Shown here in pieces: positions 1-7,886 of a stretch of 50,677 nt of DNA. Both the position numbers and the translations under genes were made by a program. Location of the stretch: the NCBI RefSeq assembly GCF_007830445.1, contig NZ_VLKR01000041.1, positions 1-50,677 of the forward strand. The letters run 5' to 3'. The notes beneath the pieces were generated by a model. The model searched no databases. It was not told the origin of the DNA and saw only the letters and a program-made list of their open reading frames with translations. Within the stretch, counting starts at the first letter, position 1. Every line of letters begins with the position of its first letter. This DNA is from Sphingobacterium siyangense. Lineage in GTDB: Bacteria; Bacteroidota; Bacteroidia; Sphingobacteriales; Sphingobacteriaceae.

Positions 1-244
1 GTTCAAAATGTCCGGCCTGAAGGCTCCGTACCGTCTTTTTTGTCTTCCCGTTTTTACGATTAATCTCCCCGGAAGCTTTACTTTCCTGTAGATGATGATC
101 CAGCTCACCTTCAAGCATACTTTCCAGAAGGTGTTTCAACATCGGAGCGAAAACTCCGTCGGTACCGCCCATTTTCTTGCCTTCGTAAAGGCCTCTCATT
201 GCTTCCTCTTTGAAGCGTTCAAAGTCAAATTCCTCTTTTTCCAT
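1..244 (-). CDS. IS256-family transposase, N-terminal part, cut by window edge
   Basis: The minus strand from 244 reads MEKEEFDFERFKEEAMRGLY, followed by an EGKKMGGTDGVFAPMLKH segment and a NRKNGKTKKTV segment. This is the conserved N-terminus of IS256-family (mutator-like) transposases of Bacteroidota. Only about 81 residues lie in the window, so the DDE catalytic core is not visible and it cannot be said whether the copy is intact. The ATG at 244 gives the start usual for the family. The region just upstream carries what looks like the terminal repeat of the element. Confidence 0.88.
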   Translation of the reverse strand, partial: MEKEEFDFERFKEEAMRGLYEGKKMGGTDGVFAPMLKHLLESMLEGELDHHLQESKASGEINRKNGKTKKTVRSLQAGHFE

Positions 245-257
245 TTGCTGTGTCTAA

Positions 258-299
258 TATAAATATTCTTTATTTGACACAGTTTAATTTACACCCTCT
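258..299 (-). mobile_element. Probable terminal end of the IS256-family element
   Basis: On the minus strand, the sequence just ahead of the transposase start reads GGGTGTAAATTAAACTGTG followed by TCAAATAAAG. Ends of this type lie directly upstream of IS256 transposases. I infer the element boundary near 296-300, because the reading frame of the neighbouring small gene loses its family-like sequence exactly there. The other end is outside the window, so neither the inverted repeat nor the target duplication can be verified. Confidence 0.5.
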
Positions 300-444
300 C
301 ATTGTACAACCGCAAGAGTGCGAGTTCGGCATCATAATACCAATCCTGATAGTTGCCGATGCTCAATTGTTCTCTAAACCTCTCCTGGATCTGCATAAGT
401 TCCTGACATTTTTTACCGGCAAACTGTTCGTAATCTATTCTCAT
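289..444 (-). pseudogene. DUF6882-like small protein, truncated by the IS256 element
   Basis: The minus strand from the ATG at 444 encodes 51 residues beginning MRIDYEQFAGKKCQELMQIQ and ending with DWYYDAELALLRLYN before a short ERV tail and stop. The first 48 or so residues resemble the N-terminal part of DUF6882-type proteins (a Phe-x-x-x-Lys-x-x-Glu-Leu helix and a W-Y-Y-D-x-E-x-x-L-L-R-L-Y motif), which are normally longer. The final residues and stop appear to come from the IS end. I infer an insertion knock-out; the family assignment is from memory of the pattern. The function of the family is unknown to me. Confidence 0.5.
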
Positions 445-505
445 CGTTATGTATCGATAGTTTCTGCTGCACGGTTATACCTGCACGTTATTGCATAAGA
501 AAGAA

Positions 506-536
506 AAGGCCGCTTGGATACTGTCCGAGCGGCCTT
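506..536 (-). terminator. Rho-independent terminator downstream of the Rpn-type gene
   Basis: A 13-bp GC-rich stem (AAGGCCGCTCGGA on the minus strand, with one G-T type mismatch) closes a 5-nt loop and is followed on the minus strand by TTTTCTTTCT. It lies 25 nt beyond the stop codon of the minus-strand gene at 561, in the right place to end that transcript. Confidence 0.8.
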
Positions 537-560
537 GAAATCCTATATTTTAAATATACC

Positions 561-1583
561 TTATTTTTCTTTAACTATATCTGCCTCTATTCGCTTTACA
601 AAATCAACAGTGACATTCGCCAGTTCTGCAATATCCGAAATCGAAAACTTATTCAAAGACAAGAGGTTTTTTATTACTTCCGTTTTACCCTTAGCTTCTC
701 CCTCGACCATCCCTTGAGCCGCTCCTTCTACTTTTCCTTCTGCTCTTCCTTCTGCTCTTCCTTCTGCTCTTCCTTCTACCCTTCCTTTAGCTTCTCCCTC
801 CGCTCTTCCTTCTGCAATTGCTTTTTCGCGCGCTCGTTTCAATTGTTCTTCCTGGCTACTTCGGATGCTCTCGGCATCCCATTTATTCCTTAAACTTGCG
901 TTGTACATCTCTCGTTCCTCCGGTTTTAGTTTGCTATACTCTGCTAACTGAAATAACTTTTCAAATATCGGCTTTCGCAGATATCTTGAAAGTCCCTTTA
1001 GCGAGGACATGTTTTTGAGTATAAAAAGCCAACGATCCAAATCATTATCTAACTCTGCCTCAGCTTTAACAAAGTTAACCAATTCTACATATATAAAACC
1101 CAGATCTTCGTAAAATATTTTACTGTGATCCCGATAACATAGACAAATATCGTGTAAAAAATACTTCTCCTCACCCGCATCAGGCATCGTAAATCCATCC
1201 ATCAATACAATGATATAGACTTCACTAATTGCATAATTCCAAGCCCTTCGGTTGCCTTTGGGTGCCTGATCCGCTATCAATTTACTGCTGTAGTAAAGCA
1301 TGCGCTTTTTCAAATTATCCTGCGCCGTACGCTGCACTTCAATAATAAAACGTTCGCCGTTGTCTGCCGTACAGGTCAGATCAAAAATAACCGTACCGAT
1401 ATCCTCTGTATCTCCAACATGCTCATTTTTGTTATAATATAAATCAGCAATGATCTTGCGCCCTCTAAAGAGTTCGTTTAAGAAAGCGATCAGTAGATCT
1501 TTATTGGTATCTGATCCAAAAACTTTTTTAAAGCCGTAATCTGTCGTGATATCGATATATTTAGACTGCTTCAATTCACTCAT
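561..1583 (-). CDS. Rpn-family PD-(D/E)XK nuclease / recombination-promoting protein
   Basis: This 340-residue protein starts with the DYGFKKVFG motif typical of the PD-(D/E)XK nuclease-family transposase (Rpn) group. The nuclease signature is visible as an Asp in FDLTC followed by FIIEVQR (about residues 67-84), that is D...ExQ. The family acts as a DNA endonuclease that promotes RecA-independent recombination. A Gly/Glu/Arg/Ala-rich repeat at about residues 255-305, with runs of GRAEGRAEG, precedes a short helical tail; this is common in family members and is encoded by near-perfect 12-bp repeats. The start is at the first ATG, 20 nt from an A/T-rich upstream region. A terminator lies just beyond the stop. 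Such genes are usually multicopy and spread among accessory regions. Confidence 0.9.
   Translation of the reverse strand: MSELKQSKYIDITTDYGFKKVFGSDTNKDLLIAFLNELFRGRKIIADLYYNKNEHVGDTEDIGTVIFDLTCTADNGERFIIEVQRTAQDNLKKRMLYYSSKLIADQAPKGNRRAWNYAISEVYIIVLMDGFTMPDAGEEKYFLHDICLCYRDHSKIFYEDLGFIYVELVNFVKAEAELDNDLDRWLFILKNMSSLKGLSRYLRKPIFEKLFQLAEYSKLKPEEREMYNASLRNKWDAESIRSSQEEQLKRAREKAIAEGRAEGEAKGRVEGRAEGRAEGRAEGKVEGAAQGMVEGEAKGKTEVIKNLLSLNKFSISDIAELANVTVDFVKRIEADIVKEK
716..816 (-). repeat. 12-bp tandem repeats inside the Rpn-type gene
   Basis: The plus strand shows repeated CTCTTCCTTCTG units, three of them nearly exact around 742-777 with degenerate flanking copies. They encode GRAE/GKVE/GEAK tetrapeptides. 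The repeats keep the reading frame, because each unit is a multiple of three, so slippage would change tail length without breaking the protein. Confidence 0.85.
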
Positions 1584-1635
1584 AATATATTGTTTTTAAA
1601 TTGGTCAACAATACAATTATAAGCAAATTAAAACA

Positions 1636-1672
1636 TTAAAACTAATATTTTTAGTAAAAACATTAGTTTTAA
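1636..1672. repeat. 11-bp inverted repeat upstream of the Rpn-type gene
   Basis: TTAAAACTAAT at 1636-1646 pairs with ATTAGTTTTAA at 1662-1672 across a 15-nt spacer. It is perfect but AT-only apart from one C/G pair per arm. It could be an operator for the minus-strand gene starting at 1583, or a weak bidirectional terminator; the sequence does not decide. Confidence 0.4.
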
Positions 1673-1816
1673 GAATTCGTCTTTAATCTGGTATATCTTC
1701 CATATTATACCAGGCTATCGGGTTGGTAAAAAACTGTTGGGATGAGATATTGGTTTGAAAGAATGATTGGTTAGGGAAACCGTAAGAAGACTTTAAAGGC
1801 AATTCGTAGATCCCGA

Positions 1817-2179
1817 ATGTTTTGTTTCCGAACTGATCCAGACAATTTTGAAATTATTGGCACTTTAAATATTATTGACTACCTCGACAAAAACGGGAAT
1901 GTTAGTATGAATATAAGTGGCTGGGAATTAATTAAGGACTTTTTCGCAAATAGAATTAATTCCGTTATGCTGGAGAGAAGACAGAAAACCTTTAAGATCG
2001 GTGCAATTATTAAAGATTGCGGGAGGACAACTGGTAGAGCTACCGCCAAAGAAATCTACATAGCTCACCCCTATATCGCTAAAGCATTGGTACCGATAAT
2101 AACATTGGCAGCTATTGGAAGCTTGGAATTGATCGTGGTTGCTATCACGGCCTGCGACTTTTCAATTGGACATGATTAA
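1817..2179 (+). CDS. Hypothetical protein of 120 residues, uncertain
   Basis: An open frame from the ATG at 1817 gives 120 residues. I do not recognise it. The first half (DPDNFEIIGTLNIIDYLDKN and on to a WELIKDFFANR segment) has ordinary protein-like composition, while residues 85-115 form a hydrophobic stretch that could be one membrane segment or a reading-frame accident. No clear ribosome binding site precedes it, and the surroundings contain pseudogenes and IS debris. It may be a remnant rather than a functioning gene. It is the only sizeable open frame on the plus strand between 1584 and 2252. Confidence 0.3.
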   Translation: MFCFRTDPDNFEIIGTLNIIDYLDKNGNVSMNISGWELIKDFFANRINSVMLERRQKTFKIGAIIKDCGRTTGRATAKEIYIAHPYIAKALVPIITLAAIGSLELIVVAITACDFSIGHD

Positions 2180-2252
2180 TACCCAAGTCCAATATATCAA
2201 TTTGCGAGTGAAGAGGTATAAAATGCTGGTTTCGCGTGCCGATGTCTAGCAT

Positions 2253-3167
2253 TTAGTTTCTCTGTCTTATTTTACTATTTAATTCTTCTAGTTTCATTTT
2301 TGCAGTATTATTAGTTGGAGAAAGTGTCAAGATTTTTTCATAACACTTTTTTGCTTTATCCATATAACCCCTGACTGTGTAGGCCTCAGCTAAGCTATCC
2401 CATACATTGATTGATTGCGGATAATTTTTCGTATTCAGCTCAAAAATAGAAATTGCTATATCGGGTAGCTCTCTATCATAAAGGGCAACATATCCAATAG
2501 TATTTACAAAACTTTGGTCCGGTTTAGTATCAAAGAAAAGTTCCTTTTTTATTTTTGCACTGTAATTTACCAATATATCGGGGTCTTTTGTTACTTCATT
2601 TATATCAATTTCATATGGCTCGAAGAGATATCGAAGGCCATAATATGTGGCAGGAATTGTTACTGTTAAATGCTTTTCGTCTTCAAAATATCTGAAGTCT
2701 ACCTTCAGATCTGGAGATTTATTCTCTTTCAGTAATTTATAAAATTGATTTCCCCATTGATAATGCCTCTTATCTTCCTGCATTGGTGCGTATTGAAAAT
2801 AAAGACTTTTTAAAACAATGTCTTTCCCTTGAGGCAAAATCGTCTCATTACAAGATCCGACCTGCTCCTCATCTTCCAAACCATGTATTTCGTTGATACG
2901 GGCAAATGAAATCTTCGCAAATTGGGCCGAAATGATAAACTGTATAAATTGTTGTATGGGAGCATTGAGCATGCCGATTATAATCTGGGTGGACATCATG
3001 ATCCCAAAACTCATCTCTCCCTGAATCACCGCTTTTGCGCAAACAATTGTAATGGCAACATTCTTAAGATTTTCAATAAACTGTCCACCAAGGTTCTGAT
3101 AATTGGTTATAGACAGAAGTTTTAGATTTACCTTATAGAGCCTGCCTGCAAGTTTTCCCACTTCCAC
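2253..3167 (-). pseudogene. Exporter 3' part joined to an esterase C-terminus with TPR; ATPase domain lost
   Basis: From about 3150 down to 2790 this frame continues the exporter membrane domain, including FARINEIHGLEDEEQ and the KDIVLKSLYFQYAP stretch that normally leads into the ATP-binding domain. No Walker A, signature or Walker B motif follows. Instead, from about 2787 the protein becomes the C-terminal part of an esterase-D-like alpha/beta hydrolase (LKVDFRYFEDEKHLTVTIPA, then a YYGLRYLFE segment), with a TPR-like repeat (SINVWDSLAEAYTVRGYMDK) at the end. The esterase fragment lacks its nucleophile region. I infer a deletion that removed the exporter ATPase domain and the front of a neighbouring esterase gene. 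The start at 3167 is only formal. Confidence 0.85.
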
Positions 3168-4285
3168 CGTTTCTGCGTTTCATAATTATTTACTTTAATA
3201 TCCTGCATTCCCGTTATCGTCTTTACCCAGTAACTCTGATCTTTTGCCATAAGACCAAAATAGTTGGTATCCAGCCGACGCCGGATGGCCAGAAACCCAA
3301 ATATCCACAGGAAATAAATCACACTCCCAGATACAAACACCCAAAAAATAAATGTGTTGAAGGTCACAAGTATAACTGCAAATACAATAAAAGTTAAGCC
3401 TGAGAAGATCAGGTTAAGGGAGTTACCCATAATAAAGTCCTTGATACGCTGATGATCTTGTGCCCGCTGAAGAATATCACCTATCATTTTGTTTTCAAAA
3501 AAGCCAATGGGAAGTTTCATAAGCTTGACCAGATAATCAGATATCAAAGAAATATTGATGCGGCTTGTGAGATGGAGAACAATCCAGTCCCTTAATGCAT
3601 TGGAAAGTGTCGTGGCTAAAAGTATGGCAATATTTGCAAAGAGCATAATATTGACAAAATTCATATCCTGGGTGCTTATACCTATGTCAATTATTGACCG
3701 CGCAATAAAAGGGATGATGGCCTGAAGCCCTGTGACAAAAAGCGTCACAATAAAAAGGTTAATAATACTCAGCCGGTATGGCTTAAAATATTGGAATATA
3801 GTATTAAAGCTCTTCTTCCGTCTGAAATTCTCTTCCTGATGAAGATCAAAAAAATTACCGTCAGGTTCAAATCCGATCACCACCCCTTTCTTTGTTGTCG
3901 ATTTATACCAGCTTTTAACAAACGTTTTTATGGGTTGTTTCACTAGTCCGGCACTGGGGTCAGAAACGTAAAAATACCTTCTATCTACTTTATATACGAT
4001 CAAAAAATGAGAATCTTTCCGGTGAACAACAACAGGAAGTGGAACATCGTGCTGCAGCTGTGCGAGGGTACACTTAACGCCCCTGCTCTTTAGTCCTATT
4101 TTTTCAGCAGCATGGATCAGGTTAATAATAGAGATCCCCTCTTTTGTTGTGCCGCATAGTTCTCTTAAAAAATTGATCGGATAAAACCGTCCATAATACT
4201 TTGCGATCAACCTAAGGCAAGTTGGTCCACAATCCATCTTATCCATCTGAATTTCAGATGGAAAACGCTTAAAAAACACATTCAT
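3128..4285 (-). pseudogene. C39-peptidase ABC exporter, 5' part (peptidase and membrane domain)
   Basis: The reading frame from 4285 gives an N-terminal C39 double-glycine peptidase (about residues 1-130) with catalytic Cys19 in MDCGPTCLRLIAKYYG, His93 in DSHFLIVYKV and Asp109 in YVSDP. An ABC transmembrane domain starts near residue 170. Proteins of this kind cleave leaders after Gly-Gly and export the cargo across the inner membrane. The frame stops at residue 385 in the middle of the membrane domain. Sequence that would follow naturally (RLYKVNLKLL) continues in another frame from about 3150, consistent with loss of one base in GCAAGG. The gene faces away from the effector operon and is its obvious ancestral exporter, but as read here it is not functional. 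Confidence 0.85.
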
Positions 4286-4437
4286 AAAATCCTAAGCTAT
4301 TAAATTTACGTACACTTAATGTTAACAATATATTAATCTTATACTACTTTTTGTAAATAAAAATGAAAATTACTAAATTTCATCGACACAAAAAGAAGAT
4401 TAAAGAAACTTTATAGCTTTTAAAAGATAAATAATCA

Positions 4438-5175
4438 ATGCACCAAAATTATATAGTGATACTTGCAGGAGGTCTTGGGGAAAGATATGGAGGCGTTATG
4501 AGCAAGCAGTTTCAAGCCATAAACGGTGTTCCGGTGATTATTAAGACCATCTGTAAATTCTTACGACGTTTTGAACCGCAAAAGATAAAAATCGTGGTCA
4601 ACCCTGACCACATTGCGCACTGGAACGAGCTTAAACTTGACTATCCGCTTATCCGTGAAATAACATTTATTGACGGTGGCGAACAAAGATTTCATTCGGT
4701 AAAAAATGGATTAGCATCTATTGACTCCAGTGACAACGACCTGATAGGAATACATGATGGCGTACGCCCTTTTGTTACCTTAGAAACCATCGATCATGCT
4801 TACACCACCGCTTCTCAGTACGGTACCGCTGTGCCTGTCTTTAATGCAGTCAACACAATTCGGATAGCAAAAGAGAACCAGAATAACGCACTTGATAGGC
4901 AGTACGTCAAGATTGTCCAAAACCCGCAGGTATTCCGTTCCAAGATTATAAAAACCGCATACTGCCAAAATTATACGCCCGACATGCTGGATGATGGAAC
5001 TATCGTCGAAAAGGCGGACTACAAAATACAGCTCTGCCAGGGCAATTACGAAAATATAAAGATAACACATCCACAAGACCTTTACATCGCAGAAGGACTT
5101 GACAGATTGCTCGCTAGCAGTTCAATTGAAACAAATGGAAAAATATACGGTAACTCCTACACTAAAATATTATAA
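4438..5175 (+). CDS. IspD-family cytidylyltransferase (IspD/TarI-like), probably for an activated alcohol
   Basis: This 245-residue protein has the family N-terminus VILAGGLGERYGG with MSKQF (nucleotide-binding loop), then GGEQRFHSVKNGL and GIHDGVRPFV. IspD proteins make CDP-methylerythritol, while close relatives (TarI, Bcs1, mammalian ISPD) make CDP-ribitol. The conserved lysine expected in the PxxxT segment of true IspD seems absent: the segment reads NAVNTIRIAK. I therefore prefer a specialised paralogue over the isoprenoid housekeeping enzyme. The next gene begins 41 nt before its stop codon, so translation is coupled to a LicD-family transferase, the classical user of such CDP-alcohols. 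It opens the effector operon. The actual substrate is not readable from sequence. Confidence 0.82.
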   Translation: MHQNYIVILAGGLGERYGGVMSKQFQAINGVPVIIKTICKFLRRFEPQKIKIVVNPDHIAHWNELKLDYPLIREITFIDGGEQRFHSVKNGLASIDSSDNDLIGIHDGVRPFVTLETIDHAYTTASQYGTAVPVFNAVNTIRIAKENQNNALDRQYVKIVQNPQVFRSKIIKTAYCQNYTPDMLDDGTIVEKADYKIQLCQGNYENIKITHPQDLYIAEGLDRLLASSSIETNGKIYGNSYTKIL

Positions 5176-6334
5176 GAACGGCTACAAAAAGTCGGCAAAA
5201 GAGGGATCGGATCAACTAGCTCTGGGAGAAGATTATCAGAGCAGGTATGGAGCAAAGATTACTGATTACGAAGTCAATTTATTTCAGGTCCATCATGCGA
5301 TCTGGAAAGACTTTTTGGAAAACTCCACAAAAGACTATTACCTGATCCAGGAGCATGGCACCGCAATTTTGAAGGATCTAACGGAAATAAAATCGGTATT
5401 GCTGGGACAAGATCTAAATTTCCACGTCTTATTTCCCTTTGACCTCATTAACTCAGACACACGTCTTAAAATGCCAATCGCATTCAGCAGATTTGGATTT
5501 TATTGGGGTACTTCGTCCTATATTATCTCGAGAAAGTCCATAAAGGAACTCATAGAGAAATGTTCGGAAATAAGGTGGCCCTTAGCAGAACAATTTCTAG
5601 AACTGGGAATTGACCGTAAAATCAAGATGATTGCCGTTGATACCGACTGGACTATGTTCTCCGACCGAAAGGCCCCTTCTTACCTGGCAAGAAAAAACAG
5701 TATGATCGAATACATTAGGTCGTACAGTGCCTGGGAGAAGGACGAGATAAATGAAGTACGGGAAATATTATGCTACCATTCGGAAACCGCCGCATCAGTG
5801 GATGTAAAGATATTTCTGCACGCTGGTACCTTACTCGGATCGATCAGGCATAGCGGAAAAATTATGCCCTGGGACGATGACATCGATCTCATGGTAAAAA
5901 AAGAAGATCTCATCAAATTGATCCCCGCTATCCGGCAGGATGGTATATATAATGTGACCGAATGGACATGGTCAAAAACAGGAAAAACATATTATAAGAT
6001 CTGGAAAGAGGGCGGTTATAAAACAGAAGGCTATGAATACACTTTTCCCTTTGTCGACATCTGGTGGACTGAAGAAATCGGGAATAAAATCCATACCAAT
6101 GACGGGTATGTTTTTGAGAAACAGAGCTACTTTCCATTGCAGCCTATCGAATTTGAAAATGCTAAATTCTATCATCCCGCCGTGGCAACAGATATACTGG
6201 ACACAATGTATAAAGGCTGGAGAAATGAAATCAAGATATTTTCGTGGTCGCATAAATTTAAAAAGCACAGCGTCAAACAGATCAGCGTTCCCATCACCAC
6301 AGACAAGAAAGGAAGATTTACAAATTATAAATGA
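5135..6334 (+). CDS. GT25-like / LicD-family phosphotransferase fusion
   Basis: Taking the ATG at 5135 gives 399 residues; an in-frame start at 5099 is possible but lies deeper inside the upstream gene. Residues 1-190 resemble a degenerate GT25 glycosyltransferase fold: YEVNLFQVHHAIWKDFL and WGTSSYIISRKSIKELIE match conserved positions, but the usual EDD motif is replaced by QEHG. Residues from about 229 form a LicD domain with HAGTLLGSIRHSGKIMPWDD and DID, the metal-binding core. LicD, fukutin and FKRP transfer phosphocholine or ribitol phosphate from CDP donors to glycans. Its stop overlaps the region just before the first effector, and a decayed copy of its 3' end precedes the second effector, so licD and effector travel together. 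The acceptor is unknown. Confidence 0.82.
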   Translation: MEKYTVTPTLKYYKNGYKKSAKEGSDQLALGEDYQSRYGAKITDYEVNLFQVHHAIWKDFLENSTKDYYLIQEHGTAILKDLTEIKSVLLGQDLNFHVLFPFDLINSDTRLKMPIAFSRFGFYWGTSSYIISRKSIKELIEKCSEIRWPLAEQFLELGIDRKIKMIAVDTDWTMFSDRKAPSYLARKNSMIEYIRSYSAWEKDEINEVREILCYHSETAASVDVKIFLHAGTLLGSIRHSGKIMPWDDDIDLMVKKEDLIKLIPAIRQDGIYNVTEWTWSKTGKTYYKIWKEGGYKTEGYEYTFPFVDIWWTEEIGNKIHTNDGYVFEKQSYFPLQPIEFENAKFYHPAVATDILDTMYKGWRNEIKIFSWSHKFKKHSVKQISVPITTDKKGRFTNYK

Positions 6335-6342
6335 ATGAAAAT

Positions 6343-7296
6343 ATGAAAAGAAAGCCTATTTTAAATTTTTTCGACATTGCAAGCGATGTCGACCTGTTAC
6401 CCGAGAATGAGCTATTTAAATTAAAAGGTGGTGACAGTGATATCGCATGGGAAACCGAAGGCCCTGAAATTGATGTATATCCCCCGGATGGTGGTGGTGA
6501 CGATGACAATTGGGACGATGGTGGTGATGACGGTCCTGAAGAGCCATGGGATGATGAATGTGATGAAGACTGGGATGGTGATGATCACGGCGATGGCGGA
6601 ACCGATAATGATGAGGAGGAACAACCGAAATGTACCTGTACAAAAGGAATTGTGGGACTTGGCTCTGGAGGGATTGTTGACTATTCTAATCATTTGGGTA
6701 CTTTTAGAAGTGCAATAACTGCTGATTTAAATAACCCAAATACAAACCAGGCATTCAAAGACACGTTAAATGGACTGAATCAGATTTTTAACAGGATCGA
6801 GAGTTCTAATTTTAATCTGGTGATCAACTTTGGTGATGCCGATGGCAGCGCAGCGTATACATCACTCAGCGGAAATAAAGATGTTAAAATTACAATGGAT
6901 CAGTCCGAATTGGTTTATAAAAAGGATATATATCTTGCCGGCACCGAAATCCTCCTTCATAAGAAGGGTGATTTAAACTATGCCGCTTTTAATGAAGTAT
7001 TAGCTCATGAATTAAAGCATGTTGAGCAATTTTTAGATGGCAGGATCGGTTTTAACATGTTTGATAATGAAATAAAACTAAAATACGGCATCGATGATGA
7101 AGTTGAAGCTTTCGCATTTGCAAATAATTATGCAACTTTTGGTAATCCGCCTGTTGAAATAAATGAAACTTGGGTAAAAAACCAGACGATCACAGTAACT
7201 GGTGCCGATGGTCAACCTCAAACGATCAAACCATACGCAAACTTAGGTGATGGAAAAAACTGTCCGATCCACGGCGTATCCTCTAACCCCAATTAA
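6343..7296 (+). CDS. Double-glycine-leader effector with HExxH metallopeptidase-like domain
   Basis: The ATG at 6343 matches the start of the second effector gene, giving 317 residues; an in-frame ATG at 6331 overlaps the licD stop. Residues 1-30 form a leader ending ENELFKLKGG, the cleavage pattern for C39 exporters. Residues 31-95 are an acidic Asp/Gly linker. The rest is a globular domain with EVLAHELKHVEQFLDG (His222, Glu223, His226) and a downstream DDEVEAFAFANNY segment that could supply the third zinc ligand, as in polymorphic-toxin metallopeptidases. Cysteines flank the domain (CTC near 97, CPIHG near the end). The following gene encodes a small exported protein, the usual place for immunity. 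Target unknown; a toxin role is inference from the architecture. Confidence 0.78.
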   Translation: MKRKPILNFFDIASDVDLLPENELFKLKGGDSDIAWETEGPEIDVYPPDGGGDDDNWDDGGDDGPEEPWDDECDEDWDGDDHGDGGTDNDEEEQPKCTCTKGIVGLGSGGIVDYSNHLGTFRSAITADLNNPNTNQAFKDTLNGLNQIFNRIESSNFNLVINFGDADGSAAYTSLSGNKDVKITMDQSELVYKKDIYLAGTEILLHKKGDLNYAAFNEVLAHELKHVEQFLDGRIGFNMFDNEIKLKYGIDDEVEAFAFANNYATFGNPPVEINETWVKNQTITVTGADGQPQTIKPYANLGDGKNCPIHGVSSNPN

Positions 7297-7306
7297 TAGA
7301 TAACAA

Positions 7307-7720
7307 ATGAAGAATAACATTTTAACAATTGTAGGAATTTGCCTTTTAACATCTGCTTTTGGTCAAAAAAAAGAAAAGGAGTTATCGATACTTCAGACTT
7401 TGGTTGAAAAAATACATTTGGATCTCCGTGATGTTGCAATGATGTCTGGTGTTCCAAGTAAGACATCAGTCAATTGGGCTAAACTGGTTTATGTTCAGCA
7501 GGAAGACTCCATATTCAGAGTTCCATTTGACAGTCTCACTTCACCAAAATGGAATCATCTAGCATATGATATTACAGTCGAATTCGATAGGTTTACAGAA
7601 AACCGAACTCAGAATCTTCAAGGAGTAATCGTTCTAAAACGCATCAGTCCTGAAAGAGAGGAAAAACTCCGAAACTGGATGCTTAAAGAAATGGAAAAGG
7701 AGAAAGCTTTGAAGAGATAA
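7307..7720 (+). CDS. Exported small protein, probable immunity partner of the metallopeptidase effector
   Basis: This 137-residue protein has a signal peptide (ILTIVGICLLTSAFGQ, cleavage likely after AFG) and then a charged mature part of about 117 residues. It starts 10 nt after the effector stop codon. I do not recognise a domain. Position, small size and export to the periplasm fit an immunity protein that binds an effector acting in the cell envelope. No lipoprotein cysteine follows the signal peptide, so it is probably soluble. The mature sequence ends in a Glu/Lys-rich helix. A housekeeping role cannot be excluded from sequence alone. Confidence 0.65.
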   Translation: MKNNILTIVGICLLTSAFGQKKEKELSILQTLVEKIHLDLRDVAMMSGVPSKTSVNWAKLVYVQQEDSIFRVPFDSLTSPKWNHLAYDITVEFDRFTENRTQNLQGVIVLKRISPEREEKLRNWMLKEMEKEKALKR

Positions 7721-7723
7721 ATA

Positions 7724-7879
7724 CTGCCGTATGACATCTTAGATCTGAAATATAAAGCCTGGCGCGAAGAAATAAGGTTATTTTCTTGGTAGCATAAGTA
7801 TAAGAAGCATAGTATAAAAACAGACCACCGTGCCTATTATAACCGATAAATTAGGAAGATTTACAAATTACAAATAATT
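7724..7879 (+). pseudogene. Relic of a second licD gene (3' end only)
   Basis: The sequence between the first immunity gene and the second effector aligns with the last 145 or so bases of the intact licD gene (about 6186-6334). The remnant reads DILDLKYKAWREEIRLFSW, stop, HKYKKHS, against DILDTMYKGWRNEIKIFSW HKFKKHS in the intact gene, and both end with GGAAGATTTACAAATTA followed by the effector start. An in-frame stop, a frameshift and the absence of the rest of the gene mark it as dead. It shows that the second effector once sat directly behind a licD gene too. Confidence 0.88.
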
Positions 7880-7886
7880 AAAAATT

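Noticed and set aside
250..498. Plus-strand 82-codon open frame
   Set aside because: It lies opposite the DUF6882-like fragment and the IS end, uses an alternative start and resembles no protein.
6416..6718. Long His-, Thr- and Met-rich frames on both strands opposite the acidic linker
   Set aside because: They are shadows of the GAT/GAC-rich Asp linker codons of the effector; composition is extreme and no start signals exist.
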